From assembly GCA_964420405.1 (NCBI GenBank), contig CAYQTL010000004.1:87017-151016 (forward strand): a stretch of DNA of 64,000 nucleotides. Direction: 5' to 3'. Shown in pieces: positions 9,080 to 17,748 of the stretch. Position 1 is the first letter of the stretch; every line of letters starts with the position of its first letter. Source of the stretch: CAYQTL01 sp964420405 (GTDB lineage: Bacteria; Acidobacteriota; Thermoanaerobaculia; Thermoanaerobaculales; Sulfomarinibacteraceae). The notes beneath the pieces are model-generated. The model saw nothing but the letters and a program-made list of their open reading frames with translations. It ran no database searches and was not told where the DNA came from. The translations under genes were made by a program, and so were the position numbers.

Positions 9080-10273
9080 CTACTCGGTCCGCAACGCCTC
9101 CACCGGGTCGAGCCCGGCCGCTCGCCTGGCCGGGGCGACACCGCTGAGAATCCCCACCACCACGCTCATCGTGACCGCGGCGACGACCGCCAGGGGTGGC
9201 GTCGCCACCGGCAGGCCGGGCACCGCCAACCGCACCAGCCCGATCAGGCCGAGCCCCGCCGCCACCCCGAGCGCGCCGCCGGCTCCTGCCAGCACCACCG
9301 ACTCCAGCAGGAACAGCCGCTCGACGTCGTGTCGCTCGACGCCGAGCGCGCGCAGCAGCCCGATCTCGGCGGTCCGTTCGTGGACCGAGATCCACATGAT
9401 GGTGAGGATCCCGATCGCACCGACCACCAGCGAGATCCCGGCGATGCCCGACACCGCCACCGTCACGATCCCGATCACCCGGTCGAAGGTCTCCAGCATC
9501 TCGGTCTGGGTGGTGACGGTGAAGTCCTCCTCGCCCCGGTGGCGCTCGGTCAGCACAGAGGTGATGCCGGCCACCACCTCCGGGATCCGCTCGGTGCTGT
9601 CGGCGACGACGTCGATCTCGAGCAGCTCGTCGACGTTGAAGAGCGACAGCGCGGTGGCCGCCGGGATGAAGCCCGTGTCGTCGAGGTCGAAACCGAGGAG
9701 CTGGCCCTTGGGCGCCATCACGCCGACGACCCGGAACGAGCGACCGCCGATCCGCACCCGCTCGCCGAGGGGCGAGGCGTCGTCGAACAGCTCCTGCGCC
9801 AGACCCGCCCCGAGCACGCACTCGACCCCTCCGCGGCGCGGGTCGCGGTCGGGCAGGAAGCGGCCCTGCCCGACCTCGAGCCGCCATGCCTCGGCGGCCT
9901 CGCCGCCGACGCCGTACAGCATCACGCTGCGGCCGCGGCCGCCGCCCTCGACCCTCGCCGGGCCGCCGACCACCGGCACCACGTGCTCGACGCCCGGCAG
10001 CCGGCGCAGCGCCTCGGCGTCGTCGATGGTCAGCGGGTGGGTGGTGCCGCCGAGCACGCCTGGCACGCCGAAGGTGGTGGCCTTGCCCGGGTTGACCGCG
10101 ATCAGGCTGGTGCCGAACTGGGTGAACTGGTTGACGATGTAGCCGCGGGCGCCCTCCCCCACCGAGGTCAGGACGATCACCGCCGCGACGCCGATGGCGA
10201 CCCCCAGGGCCGACAGGACCGACCGCAGCCGGTGCCCCGCCAGCGCCCCCACCACGTAGCGGATCAGGTCCAT
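9080..10273 (-). CDS. MacB/FtsX-family ABC transporter permease
   Basis: This 397-residue inner-membrane permease has an N-terminal membrane helix (about 18-40, LSALGVAIGVAAVIVL), a periplasmic MacB-type domain (about 45-250) and three C-terminal FtsX helices (from about 270, with SGIAGISLVVGAIGILTIMW), ending EALRTE as is common in the family. It is the second permease of the operon and lies downstream of a 349-bp spacer holding a repeat module. It resembles the permease at 10623-11822, so the pair probably forms a heterodimer served by the ATPase at 11822-12514. Confidence 0.88.
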   Translation of the reverse strand: MDLIRYVVGALAGHRLRSVLSALGVAIGVAAVIVLTSVGEGARGYIVNQFTQFGTSLIAVNPGKATTFGVPGVLGGTTHPLTIDDAEALRRLPGVEHVVPVVGGPARVEGGGRGRSVMLYGVGGEAAEAWRLEVGQGRFLPDRDPRRGGVECVLGAGLAQELFDDASPLGERVRIGGRSFRVVGVMAPKGQLLGFDLDDTGFIPAATALSLFNVDELLEIDVVADSTERIPEVVAGITSVLTERHRGEEDFTVTTQTEMLETFDRVIGIVTVAVSGIAGISLVVGAIGILTIMWISVHERTAEIGLLRALGVERHDVERLFLLESVVLAGAGGALGVAAGLGLIGLVRLAVPGLPVATPPLAVVAAVTMSVVVGILSGVAPARRAAGLDPVEALRTE

Positions 10274-10308
10274 CGCGGCTCCGCACCCACTCCGCGCGAT
10301 CGACCCAT

Positions 10309-10594
10309 CCGATCCCGATCCCGTCCCCGATCCCGATCCCGACGCTGGCTGCCACCGGACGCGGCGACGGCTTCGGACGAGCAAGCGGCTGCACGGCCTT
10401 CCACACGCCCTCTCCGGAGAGCGGAGTCCCTGCAACCCTCTCGGCGACACCCACGAACGCTCCTCCGCAGACCCTCCCGGTGGTCCGACTCGAACGCACC
10501 TCGTGTCGTATCTGCCATTACGAGCTGGGGGGAGTCGTGGTCGACGAGCTCCGGGGACCTGGCCCTTCGGGATCGGGATCGGGATCGGAGCGGG
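10309..10594. repeat. 286-bp module flanked by inverted class A hexamer tracts
   Basis: A (CCGATC)n tract at 10309-10343 and its inverse (GGGATC)n at 10568-10594 enclose about 225 bp without a credible gene, between two co-directional permease genes. The geometry matches the modules at 24634, 31044 and 34880, but I see little internal sequence in common with them. Confidence 0.55.
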
Positions 10595-10622
10595 CTCGTG
10601 GCAGATTGCGACATTCTGTCCA

Positions 10623-11822
10623 TCACCTTCCGGCGAGGGCGACGACGGGGTCGAGCTTCGCGGCCCGGCGCGCCGGCACGACACCGAACACGAGGCCGAC
10701 CGCCACCGACACCGCGAGCGCGGCGCCGATCGCCCAGCCCGGGGGCGCCGCCGGGAAGCTCGGCCAGATCCCGACCAGCAGCCTGACCACCGCCCAGCCG
10801 CCGGCGAGTCCGACAAGGCCGCCCGCGGTCGACAGCACCGCGGCCTCGGCGACGAACACCCCCAGCACCTGCGCGGTGCTCGCGCCGAGCGCCTTCAGCA
10901 GGCCGATCTCTCGCCGCCGCTCGGCCACCGCCACCAGCATCACGTTCATGATCCCGACCCCGGCCACCGTCAGCGACACCGACGCGATCGCCGCCAGGGT
11001 GAGGGTCAGCACCCGCAGGATCGAGGACAGGGTGTCGACCACCGCGTCCTGGGTGATGACGGTGACGTCCTCGGCCCGATGGCGTTCGGCGAGCAGGGCG
11101 ACGACCGCCTCGGCGCCGGCGTCGAGCTCCCGCTCGGAGCGCAGCTCCACCAGGATCCGGAACAGGGAGCTGCGGTCGAACATCTGCATCGCGGTGCGCA
11201 CCGGCACCATGACCAGGTCGTCGAAGTCGAAGCCGAGGGAGCGGCCGCGCGGCGCCAGCACGCCCACCACCCGGAACCGCCAGTCCCCGATCCGCACCAC
11301 CTGGCCGAGCGGGTTGCGCGCCCCGAAAAGCTCCCGCGCGACCTTCACCCCGAGCACCACCTCGGTGCCGCCGCGGTCGGGGTCGCCCGGCGTCAGGAAG
11401 CGGCCGGCGCCGACCTCGAGCCGCCGCACCTCGAGCAGCTCGGCGGTGGTCCCCAGCACCGGCACCGCACGGCCCCGCGAGCGCCACTGGACGGTCTCGG
11501 TGCCGGTGGCGAGCGGCGCGGCCCGGGCCACCATCGGGAGTCGCGTCGCCACCGCCCGGAAGTCGTCGAGCGTGAGATCGTGGGTCGTGCCGCCGAACGG
11601 CAGCACGCCGGTGGTCTCGACCTTGCCGGGGATGACGATCAGCAGGTTGCTGCCGAGGGAGGTGAACTCCTGGACGACGTAGCGCCGGGCGCCTTCGCCG
11701 AGGGCGGTCAGCGCCACCACCGCCGCGATCCCCACCGCCACCCCGAGCATCGACAGCCCGGTCCGGAGCCTGTGGCCGGTCAACCCGCCGACGGCGAATC
11801 CAATGAGGTCGCCGGGCCGCAT
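10623..11822 (-). CDS. MacB/FtsX-family ABC transporter permease
   Basis: This 399-residue permease has the MacB layout: first helix around 20-42, a large periplasmic domain, then three FtsX helices from about 275 (TLTLAAIASVSLTVAGVGIM and the EIGLLKALGAS loop). Its ATG overlaps the stop of the ATPase gene by one base (TGATG), so the two are translationally coupled. With the periplasmic adaptor at 12516-13655 it forms a MacAB-like exporter. The substrate is unknown; such systems move peptides, lipoproteins or antibiotics. Confidence 0.9.
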   Translation of the reverse strand: MRPGDLIGFAVGGLTGHRLRTGLSMLGVAVGIAAVVALTALGEGARRYVVQEFTSLGSNLLIVIPGKVETTGVLPFGGTTHDLTLDDFRAVATRLPMVARAAPLATGTETVQWRSRGRAVPVLGTTAELLEVRRLEVGAGRFLTPGDPDRGGTEVVLGVKVARELFGARNPLGQVVRIGDWRFRVVGVLAPRGRSLGFDFDDLVMVPVRTAMQMFDRSSLFRILVELRSERELDAGAEAVVALLAERHRAEDVTVITQDAVVDTLSSILRVLTLTLAAIASVSLTVAGVGIMNVMLVAVAERRREIGLLKALGASTAQVLGVFVAEAAVLSTAGGLVGLAGGWAVVRLLVGIWPSFPAAPPGWAIGAALAVSVAVGLVFGVVPARRAAKLDPVVALAGR

Positions 11823-12514
11823 CAGCTGCGCTCCACGATGGCGCCGTCCTCCATCACGATGCGGCGGCGTGCGTGCTCGGCCACCCGCGGGTCGTGGGTC
11901 ACCAGCACCACCGTCTGGCCGGCGGCATGCATCCGCTCCAGAAGCGCGATGACCTCCTCGGCCGACAGCCGGTCGAGGTTCCCGGTGGGCTCGTCGGCGA
12001 GCAGCAGCGCCGGCTCCATCACCGTCGAGCGCGCGATCGCCACCCGCTGCCGCTGGCCGCCCGAGAGCTGGTCCGGCCGGTGGTGCGCCCGGTCCGACAG
12101 CCCTACCCGCTCGAGCGCCCGGTCCGCTCGGGCGCGGCGCTCCGCGGCGGGAACGCCCGCGAACAGCATCGGGAGCTCCACGTTCCGCCGGGCGTCGAGC
12201 CGGGGAAGGAGGTGGAAGAACTGGAACACGAACCCGATGTCGTGGCGGCGCAGGCGGCTGCGCTCGGCGTCACCGAGGGCCGCGACGTCCTGGCCGCGGA
12301 GCCGGTAGGTGCCGGCCGTCGGACGGTCCAGACAGCCGAGCACGTTGAGCAGCGTCGACTTGCCCGAGCCCGACGGGCCGATGACGGCGAGGAAGTCGCC
12401 CGCGTCGATCGTCAGGTCCACCGCCCGCATGGCGTGGACCTCCGAGCCGCCGACGCGGTAGGTCCGCCACAGACCCTCGAGCTCGATCAGCGGCTCGCCG
12501 CCGGGCGGGGTCAC
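11822..12514 (-). CDS. ABC transporter ATP-binding protein (MacB/LolD type)
   Basis: The 230-residue nucleotide-binding domain has Walker A GPSGSGKST, the Q-loop region FVFQFFHLLPRL, the signature LSGGQRQRVAIAR, Walker B LLLADEPTGNLD and the switch His in VLVTHD. I chose GTG 12514, one base after the stop of the adaptor gene, because family similarity begins with PLIELEGL a few residues later. It energises the two permeases encoded downstream. Confidence 0.93.
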   Translation of the reverse strand: MTPPGGEPLIELEGLWRTYRVGGSEVHAMRAVDLTIDAGDFLAVIGPSGSGKSTLLNVLGCLDRPTAGTYRLRGQDVAALGDAERSRLRRHDIGFVFQFFHLLPRLDARRNVELPMLFAGVPAAERRARADRALERVGLSDRAHHRPDQLSGGQRQRVAIARSTVMEPALLLADEPTGNLDRLSAEEVIALLERMHAAGQTVVLVTHDPRVAEHARRRIVMEDGAIVERS

Positions 12515-12515
12515 G

Positions 12516-13655
12516 TCAGCCGTCGTCCCCGGCGGGAGCCGCCGCCACCCCGGGCCGCACCTGCGTGGAGCCGCGGACCAGCACCACGCGCTCCCCAACC
12601 TCGAGACCCTCCAGCACCTCGACCCAGTCCCAGCTGCGCAGGCCCGTCCGGACCGTCCGCTCCTCGAGAACGCCGTCGGCGAGCACCAGCGCCGAGCCGC
12701 CGCCGCCGACCGCCGAGGCCGGAACGCGCAGCACGTCGTCGCGCCGGTCGAGCACGATCTCCACGTCGGCCGAGGTCCCCGGCAGCAGGCCGGCGACCGC
12801 CTCCTCGAGCTCGACCTCGACCTCGACCGTCCGGTTCTGCTCGAGCTGGTCGAGCACGTACGGCGCGATCCGCGATATGCGCCCGGCCAGCACCGCGTCG
12901 GGCCGCGAGTCCACCGTCACCCGGACCGGCATCCCCACCGCCACGCGCTCGGCGTCGATCTCGTCGATGGGCGCGCTGACGTACACCGAGCGGGGGTCGA
13001 GCAGGTCGATCACCGGCGGGATCGGGACTCCCGGCGGCGACGGCGTGATCCACTCGCCCACCTCCGTCGAGACCTCCGCCACGATGCCGCCGAACGGTGC
13101 CGCGAGACGGGTGAACGAGAGCTCCACCTCGGCGGCTTCGACCTGCGCGGCGGCCTCGGTGACGGTGGCACGGGCCGCGGCGCACGCCGCCGCGGTGCGG
13201 TCGCGGTCGGTGCGCAGGGCGTCCAGCGCCTGGTTCGACGCGATACCGCGCTCGTGCAGAGCCGTCGTCCGGTCCAGCTCGACCCGCGCCAGCTCGGCAG
13301 CCAGGCACGCCTCCTCGGCCCGCGCCTCGGCCGCGGTCACGCGGCGCCGCGCGAGCTCGAGCTGGGCCCGCTGCGCACGGTCGTCGAGGCCCAGGAGCAG
13401 GTCGCCCGCCGCGACCCGCGCCCCCTCCCGGTGCGGCAGCGTCGTGACCAGGCCTCCGATCTGCGGCGACAGCCGCGCCCGGGTGCGGGCCTGCACCGTG
13501 CCGGCCCGGGTGTTGGTCACCGTGGCCTCGACCGGGCCGCGCGCGACCTCCTGCACCCGTACCTCGACCGGCTCGACGCGCAGCAGCCCCCACCACACGC
13601 CGAACGCCACCGCTGCGAGCACGACCGCCACCACCAACCAGCGCAGCCATCTCAT
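12516..13655 (-). CDS. Periplasmic adaptor (HlyD/MacA-like membrane fusion protein)
   Basis: This 379-residue adaptor has an N-terminal membrane anchor (about 5-26), a biotinyl-lipoyl-like half motif (SPQIGGLVTTLPHREGARV), a coiled-coil hairpin (about 90-185), the returning lipoyl half (TRLAAPFGGIVAEV) and a beta-barrel. It is first in the MacAB-like operon adaptor-ATPase-permease-permease. Its start is fixed by a TACAAT hexamer 8 nt upstream and by divergence from the transporter gene at 13795. Confidence 0.9.
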   Translation of the reverse strand: MRWLRWLVVAVVLAAVAFGVWWGLLRVEPVEVRVQEVARGPVEATVTNTRAGTVQARTRARLSPQIGGLVTTLPHREGARVAAGDLLLGLDDRAQRAQLELARRRVTAAEARAEEACLAAELARVELDRTTALHERGIASNQALDALRTDRDRTAAACAAARATVTEAAAQVEAAEVELSFTRLAAPFGGIVAEVSTEVGEWITPSPPGVPIPPVIDLLDPRSVYVSAPIDEIDAERVAVGMPVRVTVDSRPDAVLAGRISRIAPYVLDQLEQNRTVEVEVELEEAVAGLLPGTSADVEIVLDRRDDVLRVPASAVGGGGSALVLADGVLEERTVRTGLRSWDWVEVLEGLEVGERVVLVRGSTQVRPGVAAAPAGDDG

Positions 13656-13663
13656 GACCGTGG

Positions 13664-13669
13664 ATTGTA
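13664..13669 (-). promoter_or_regulatory. TACAAT -10-like element for the adaptor operon
   Basis: On the minus strand TACAAT is followed after 8 nt by ATG 13655, with no ribosome binding site between, which suggests a leaderless or almost leaderless transcript for the whole export operon. Confidence 0.5.
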
Positions 13670-13794
13670 CGGCCGCCGCGGTCGGAAGATGTTGCGGGTT
13701 CGTGACAGGAGTGGCTCGTTCGCGTCCACGCCTCGCGGGATCCGATCAGTGCCGCCTGCTCTGCTACCCTTCGCCGACGGCGATGGAGGACGGC

Positions 13795-15150
13795 ATGACC
13801 GAAGGTCGCTCGACGTGGCGCTTCCCGCGCGCCTTCTGGACCGGCAACGCCGCCGAGCTGTTCGAGCGGGCGGCGTACTACGGGACATTCATCGCGCTGC
13901 GGACCTACCTGATCCGGGTGGTGGGTCTCGACGACGTCCAGGCCGGCTGGGTGGCGGCGCCGTTCGCAGCGCTGATCTACCTGCTGCCGTTCTTCACCGG
14001 CGCGCTGGCCGACCGGATGGGGTTCCGGCCGGCGCTGGCGCTGGCGTTCGCGCTGCTGACCGTCGGCTACGGCACGCTCGGGGTGTTCTCGACCCTCGGG
14101 CCGGTGCTGGTGGGCCTCGCGCTGATCGTGATCGGCGGCGCGTTCGTCAAGCCGGTGATCACCGGCACCGTGTCGACGTCGTCGGACACCGCCAACCGCG
14201 CGAGAGCGTTCTCGATCTTCTACATGGTGGTGAACATCGGCTCGTTCACCGGCAAGACGATCGTGGCCCCGATCCGGATCGAGATGGGGGTCGAGAACGT
14301 GCCGTGGTTCTCCTCGGCGGCCAGCTTCATCGCACTGCTGCTGGTGCTCGTCATCTTCCGTCCCCCGTCACGTGACGACGTGCGGCCGCGCAACATTCGC
14401 GAGACCCTGGACGGCATGTGGCTCGCCATGTCCAACGTCCGGTTCCTGCTGCTGATCCTGATCACGGCCGGCTTCTGGGCGATCCAGGGCCAGCTGTACG
14501 CGGCGATGCCCGACTACGTGCTGCGGATGGCGGGTGAGACCTACAAGCCCGAGTGGTACGCAAACGTCAACCCCTTCGTGGTGGTGCTCTTCGTCGTCGC
14601 CGTCACCCAGTGGACACGGAGGTGGAAGCCCCACAACTCGATCCTGATCGCGCTCGGCCTGATCCCGTTCTCGGCGCTGTCGATGGCGCTGTCGGCGTTC
14701 TTCGAGGGGCCGATCGGCGCGTTCGGGATGGCGTTGCACCCGATCACGGTGATGATGGTGATCGGCATCGCGATCCAGGGCATCTCCGAGTGCTTCCTGA
14801 GCCCCAAGTACCTGGAGTTCGCGTCGATCCAGGCGCCCGACGGCAAGGAGGGGGCGTTCCTCGGCTTCGCCCACATGAACACGTTCTTCGCGTGGCTGTT
14901 CGGGTTCGTGCTGTCGGGCTACCTGCTGGAGGCGTACTGCCCGGCGCCGTCGACCCTCACCCCCGAGCTGCAGGCCGCCCACGCCGCCTGGCTCGCCGGA
15001 GCCGGCCCGATGCCCGAGGCGTACGCGAACGCCCACTACCTCTGGTACGCCTACACCGGCATCGGCGTCGTGTCGTTCATTCTCATGGTGGTGTACGTGG
15101 TGGTCACCACCCGGATCGACCGCGACACGGCGTCGTCGCCGGGGGTCTGA
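13795..15150 (+). CDS. POT/MFS-type transporter
   Basis: This polytopic protein of 451 residues has about twelve membrane helices. The N-terminus (FWTGNAAELFERAAYYGTF) resembles the first helix of proton-dependent oligopeptide transporters, followed by an MFS loop (ALADRMGFRPAL). The ExxERxxYY pattern is typical of POT proteins. The ATG at 13795 is preferred over the one at 13783 because GGAGG sits 5 nt before it. It is divergent from the export operon and the genes that follow share its strand. The substrate could be peptides, but the match is by eye. Confidence 0.82.
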   Translation: MTEGRSTWRFPRAFWTGNAAELFERAAYYGTFIALRTYLIRVVGLDDVQAGWVAAPFAALIYLLPFFTGALADRMGFRPALALAFALLTVGYGTLGVFSTLGPVLVGLALIVIGGAFVKPVITGTVSTSSDTANRARAFSIFYMVVNIGSFTGKTIVAPIRIEMGVENVPWFSSAASFIALLLVLVIFRPPSRDDVRPRNIRETLDGMWLAMSNVRFLLLILITAGFWAIQGQLYAAMPDYVLRMAGETYKPEWYANVNPFVVVLFVVAVTQWTRRWKPHNSILIALGLIPFSALSMALSAFFEGPIGAFGMALHPITVMMVIGIAIQGISECFLSPKYLEFASIQAPDGKEGAFLGFAHMNTFFAWLFGFVLSGYLLEAYCPAPSTLTPELQAAHAAWLAGAGPMPEAYANAHYLWYAYTGIGVVSFILMVVYVVVTTRIDRDTASSPGV

Positions 15151-15205
15151 GAACCGGTCTCGCCGGATTGCGTATCTCCCCGTGACAGGCTCACGGGGGA
15201 TCGAC

Positions 15206-15427
15206 ATGACCACCAACCCGCTCGTCCGCTCACGGTCCGACCGGATCCTGGCCGGCGTGTGCGGCGGCTTCGCCCGCTGGCTCGGATGGAGGCCGCTCAC
15301 GTTCCGCGTGCTGTACGTCGTGGTCTCGATCCTCTCCGCGGCGTTCCCAGGCATCCTCGTCTACCTGGTGCTGTGGCTGGTCATGCCCCAGGAGCCCGCC
15401 GACGGCTCCGAACCGATCCGGCCGTGA
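15206..15427 (+). CDS. PspC-domain membrane protein
   Basis: A 73-residue PspC-like protein: SRSDRILAGVCGGFARWLGW is the family's hallmark, followed by a hydrophobic helix and the end motif YLVLWLVMPQE. PspC proteins sit in the inner membrane and, in some systems, sense envelope stress. The ATG at 15206 follows a GGGGGA box. It lies 55 bp after the transporter gene and 57 bp before two secreted repeat proteins, all on the same strand, which suggests a shared envelope role. Confidence 0.88.
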   Translation: MTTNPLVRSRSDRILAGVCGGFARWLGWRPLTFRVLYVVVSILSAAFPGILVYLVLWLVMPQEPADGSEPIRP

Positions 15428-15484
15428 CGCCGTTAACCGGACCAGGCCTCGCCCGTTGAAGGGGTGAGCGCAACGGAGGTTCCC

Positions 15485-16018
15485 ATGCGACGGATCGCGA
15501 TTGCCGCAGCCATCCTGGCCCTCGCCGCCCTGCCGGCGGCGGCCGACACCCCGGCCCGCTGGATCAACGTCCACGTCACCGAGGCGTCGTCCAACGCCAA
15601 CGTCGAGGTCCACCTGCCGCTGAGCCTGGTGGTGTCGGTGCTGCACGGCATCGACGTCGACGAGTTCCGCGGCGGCAAGATCCGGCTCGACGTGGACGAC
15701 GTCGACGTCGACTGGAACACCATCATGGCCGAGCTCGCCGACGCGCCCGACGGCAGGTTTGTCACGATCACCTCCGACGACGCCGACGTCGCCATCCGCA
15801 AGGAGGCGGGGTTCATGTACATGCACGTGGACGAGAAGGGTGGCGACAACGCGAAGGTCGACGTCACCGTCCCCGTGTCCATGGTCCGCGCCCTGACGAT
15901 CGACGAGAACAACGAGCTTGACGTGGCGGCGCTGCTCACGAGCCTCGACGAGCTGCCGGACGGCGAGCTCGTGCGGGTCAGCTCGAACGACGCGAACGTC
16001 CGGGTCTGGATCGAGTAG
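15485..16018 (+). CDS. Secreted protein with internal duplication
   Basis: The 177-residue protein has a clear signal peptide (MRRIAIAAAILALAALPAAA) and is preceded by GGAGG. The mature part consists of two copies of one unit: WINVHVTEASSNANVEVHLP and MYMHVDEKGGDNAKVDVTVP begin the copies, and DAPDGRFVTITSDDADVAI and ELPDGELVRVSSNDANVRV end them. I know no named family. The next gene encodes a protein with the same pattern, so the pair arose by duplication. It is strongly acidic. Confidence 0.8.
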   Translation: MRRIAIAAAILALAALPAAADTPARWINVHVTEASSNANVEVHLPLSLVVSVLHGIDVDEFRGGKIRLDVDDVDVDWNTIMAELADAPDGRFVTITSDDADVAIRKEAGFMYMHVDEKGGDNAKVDVTVPVSMVRALTIDENNELDVAALLTSLDELPDGELVRVSSNDANVRVWIE

Positions 16019-16022
16019 ACCG

Positions 16023-16562
16023 ATGCGCGAGCGAGGGATCTCGTCGGTCGGCGCCGCGGTGCTGGCGGGCCTGCTCGGGCTCGCCACCGCCACGGCGATG
16101 ATGGACTGGATGGTGGTGGACGTCCGCACGGGCGGCGAGGACGCGACGCGGATCGTGGTGCCCTTCCCGCTCGTGGCGGCCGACATCGCCCTCGGCTTCG
16201 TCCCACCGGAGGCGCTCGAGGAGGCGGAGCTGCCCGCCGAGGTCGGCGCCCAGCGCGAGGCCATCCTCGGCGCCGTCCGCGCTCTCGCGGACGCCCCCGA
16301 CGCGGTGCTGGTCCGCGTCACCGAGCCCGGCACCGAGGTGCTGGTGGCCAAGGACGGCGACACGCTGACGATCACCGTGGACGAGGGCGAGACCCACGTC
16401 CGGTGTGCGATCCCGATCCGCGCGGTTCGGGACGTGCTCGAGGACTGGGACTGGCAGCGGGTCGACCCGCAGATGCTGCTCGACGTCGTCCACGCCGCCG
16501 GCCCTGGCACCCTCGTCCGCGTCGACGACGGCGACACCCGCGTCGCCATCCACACCTGGTAG
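16023..16562 (+). CDS. Paralogue of the preceding secreted repeat protein
   Basis: The 179-residue protein starts 4 bases after the previous stop. An N-terminal hydrophobic stretch (about 8-30) is a signal peptide or anchor. The rest again holds two units; each ends in a DAPDAVLVRVTEPGTEVLV or GPGTLVRVDDGDTRVAI segment, matching the ends of the units in the upstream protein. Translational coupling and shared architecture suggest that the two act together. The function is unknown. Confidence 0.75.
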   Translation: MRERGISSVGAAVLAGLLGLATATAMMDWMVVDVRTGGEDATRIVVPFPLVAADIALGFVPPEALEEAELPAEVGAQREAILGAVRALADAPDAVLVRVTEPGTEVLVAKDGDTLTITVDEGETHVRCAIPIRAVRDVLEDWDWQRVDPQMLLDVVHAAGPGTLVRVDDGDTRVAIHTW

Positions 16563-16683
16563 CGTGCCCGCCTGACGGCGCGCACGCCCTGCGGCGACGG
16601 CCGACACCTCGGATCCTCTCCCCCGTCTCCACGAGCCTGCGGAGCACGCGAGTACGCACCGAGGGAATCGTCCGACGGTTCCC

Positions 16684-16944
16684 TCAGTGCGAGCACTCGA
16701 TCGAGAAGCGGTAGATGTCGCCGTCGCGCCTCATGTCCTTCAGGTCGACCGAGACGAGCTCCGGTGAGGCCGCGAGCCGCGACAGGAGGTTCGCGACCGC
16801 CGACGGCAGGTGGACGACCGGTCGCAGGATGCCGCTCGCGAAGGGTGCCAGACACCGGTCGGACACGGCCAGCCGGATCCGACGCCGGACGCCGAGCCGG
16901 CGGCGCCACCGCTCGGCGAGCGCGCCGGCAGGACGCGGAGGCAC
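16684..16944 (-). CDS. Small hypothetical protein
   Basis: An 86-residue frame on the minus strand has G/C in nearly all third positions and a natural-looking sequence (VVHLPSAVANLLSRLAASP, then VDLKDMRRDGDIYRFSIECS). GTG 16944 is preceded by GAGGTGG; GTG 16953 is an alternative. It is divergent from the methyltransferase gene at 17008. No family is recognised. The high third-position GC argues for coding, but the short length keeps confidence low. Confidence 0.4.
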   Translation of the reverse strand: MPPRPAGALAERWRRRLGVRRRIRLAVSDRCLAPFASGILRPVVHLPSAVANLLSRLAASPELVSVDLKDMRRDGDIYRFSIECSH

Positions 16945-16994
16945 GGACGCCACCTCGCTGGCGCCGGGACCGGGACCGGATCGTCCGACAGTGC

Positions 16995-17000
16995 TACTTT
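16995..17000 (+). promoter_or_regulatory. TACTTT -10-like element 7 nt before an ATG
   Basis: TACTTT is followed by 7 nt and then ATG 17008. This is the same spacing as at the other leaderless-type starts in the window, and no ribosome binding site is present. Confidence 0.4.
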
Positions 17001-17007
17001 TCGCCCG

Positions 17008-17694
17008 ATGGAGATCGGGTACGCGGAGGTGGACCGGGAGCGGACGCCGCTCGGGGAGCTGGTGCTGCGGCGGTTCCGGGCGGAGACCGGCGAGGAGGGG
17101 TTCGAGATCCTGCTCGACGGGGCGTTCCTGATGGCGACCCACGGCAGCCACAGCGAGCGGCTGATGGCGCGGCTGGCCTGGGAACGCCTCGCGGAGGGAC
17201 GACGCACCGGGCTCGCGGTGCTCGTCGGCGGGCTCGGCGCGGGCCACACCCTGCGGGCGGCGCTCGACCTGCCGGGCGTGGCGCGGGCGACGGTGGCCGA
17301 GATCGGGCGCCGGGTGCTCGAGTGGAACCGCGGCCCGCTGTCGCCGTTCAACGGCCGCGCGGTCGAGGATCCCCGCGTCGAGGTCGTGGTGGCCGACGTC
17401 CGGCGGCTGCTCGGGGACCGGCCGGGGAGGTTCGACCTGGTTCTCCTCGACGTGGACAACGGCCCCGGCTGGCTCGCGGCACCCGCCAACGCCGCCCTGT
17501 ACGGGGGCGCCGGCCTGGCGGCCTGCCGCGCCTCGCTCCGGCCCGGCGGCGTGGTCGCCGTGTGGGCGCCGGCGCGCAACCCGGACCTGGAGCGCGGTCT
17601 CGCGCGGACGTTCCCCTGGTGGGAGGCGGTCGACACCTCGCCGGAGGGCCGCATCGAGGGAGAGCCCGGCATGGTCGTCTACCTCGCCGGATGA
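17008..17694 (+). CDS. Spermidine-synthase-like methyltransferase-fold protein
   Basis: This 228-residue Rossmann-fold protein resembles the spermidine/spermine synthase family: LVGGLGAGHTLRAAL is the glycine-rich cofactor loop, VAEIGRRVLEWNRG the acidic strand after it, and DLVLLDVDNGPGW the active-site region, where true polyamine synthases have a DxxD pattern. It is shorter than SpeE and lacks an N-terminal tetramerisation domain, so it may methylate or aminopropylate another substrate. It stands alone between a divergent small gene and a convergent secreted protein gene. Confidence 0.75.
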   Translation: MEIGYAEVDRERTPLGELVLRRFRAETGEEGFEILLDGAFLMATHGSHSERLMARLAWERLAEGRRTGLAVLVGGLGAGHTLRAALDLPGVARATVAEIGRRVLEWNRGPLSPFNGRAVEDPRVEVVVADVRRLLGDRPGRFDLVLLDVDNGPGWLAAPANAALYGGAGLAACRASLRPGGVVAVWAPARNPDLERGLARTFPWWEAVDTSPEGRIEGEPGMVVYLAG

Positions 17695-17748
17695 GGGGCT
17701 CTCGTGGCCGGACCGTCACCGCCGCGGCACCCCGCGCCGGCCCGTCTG

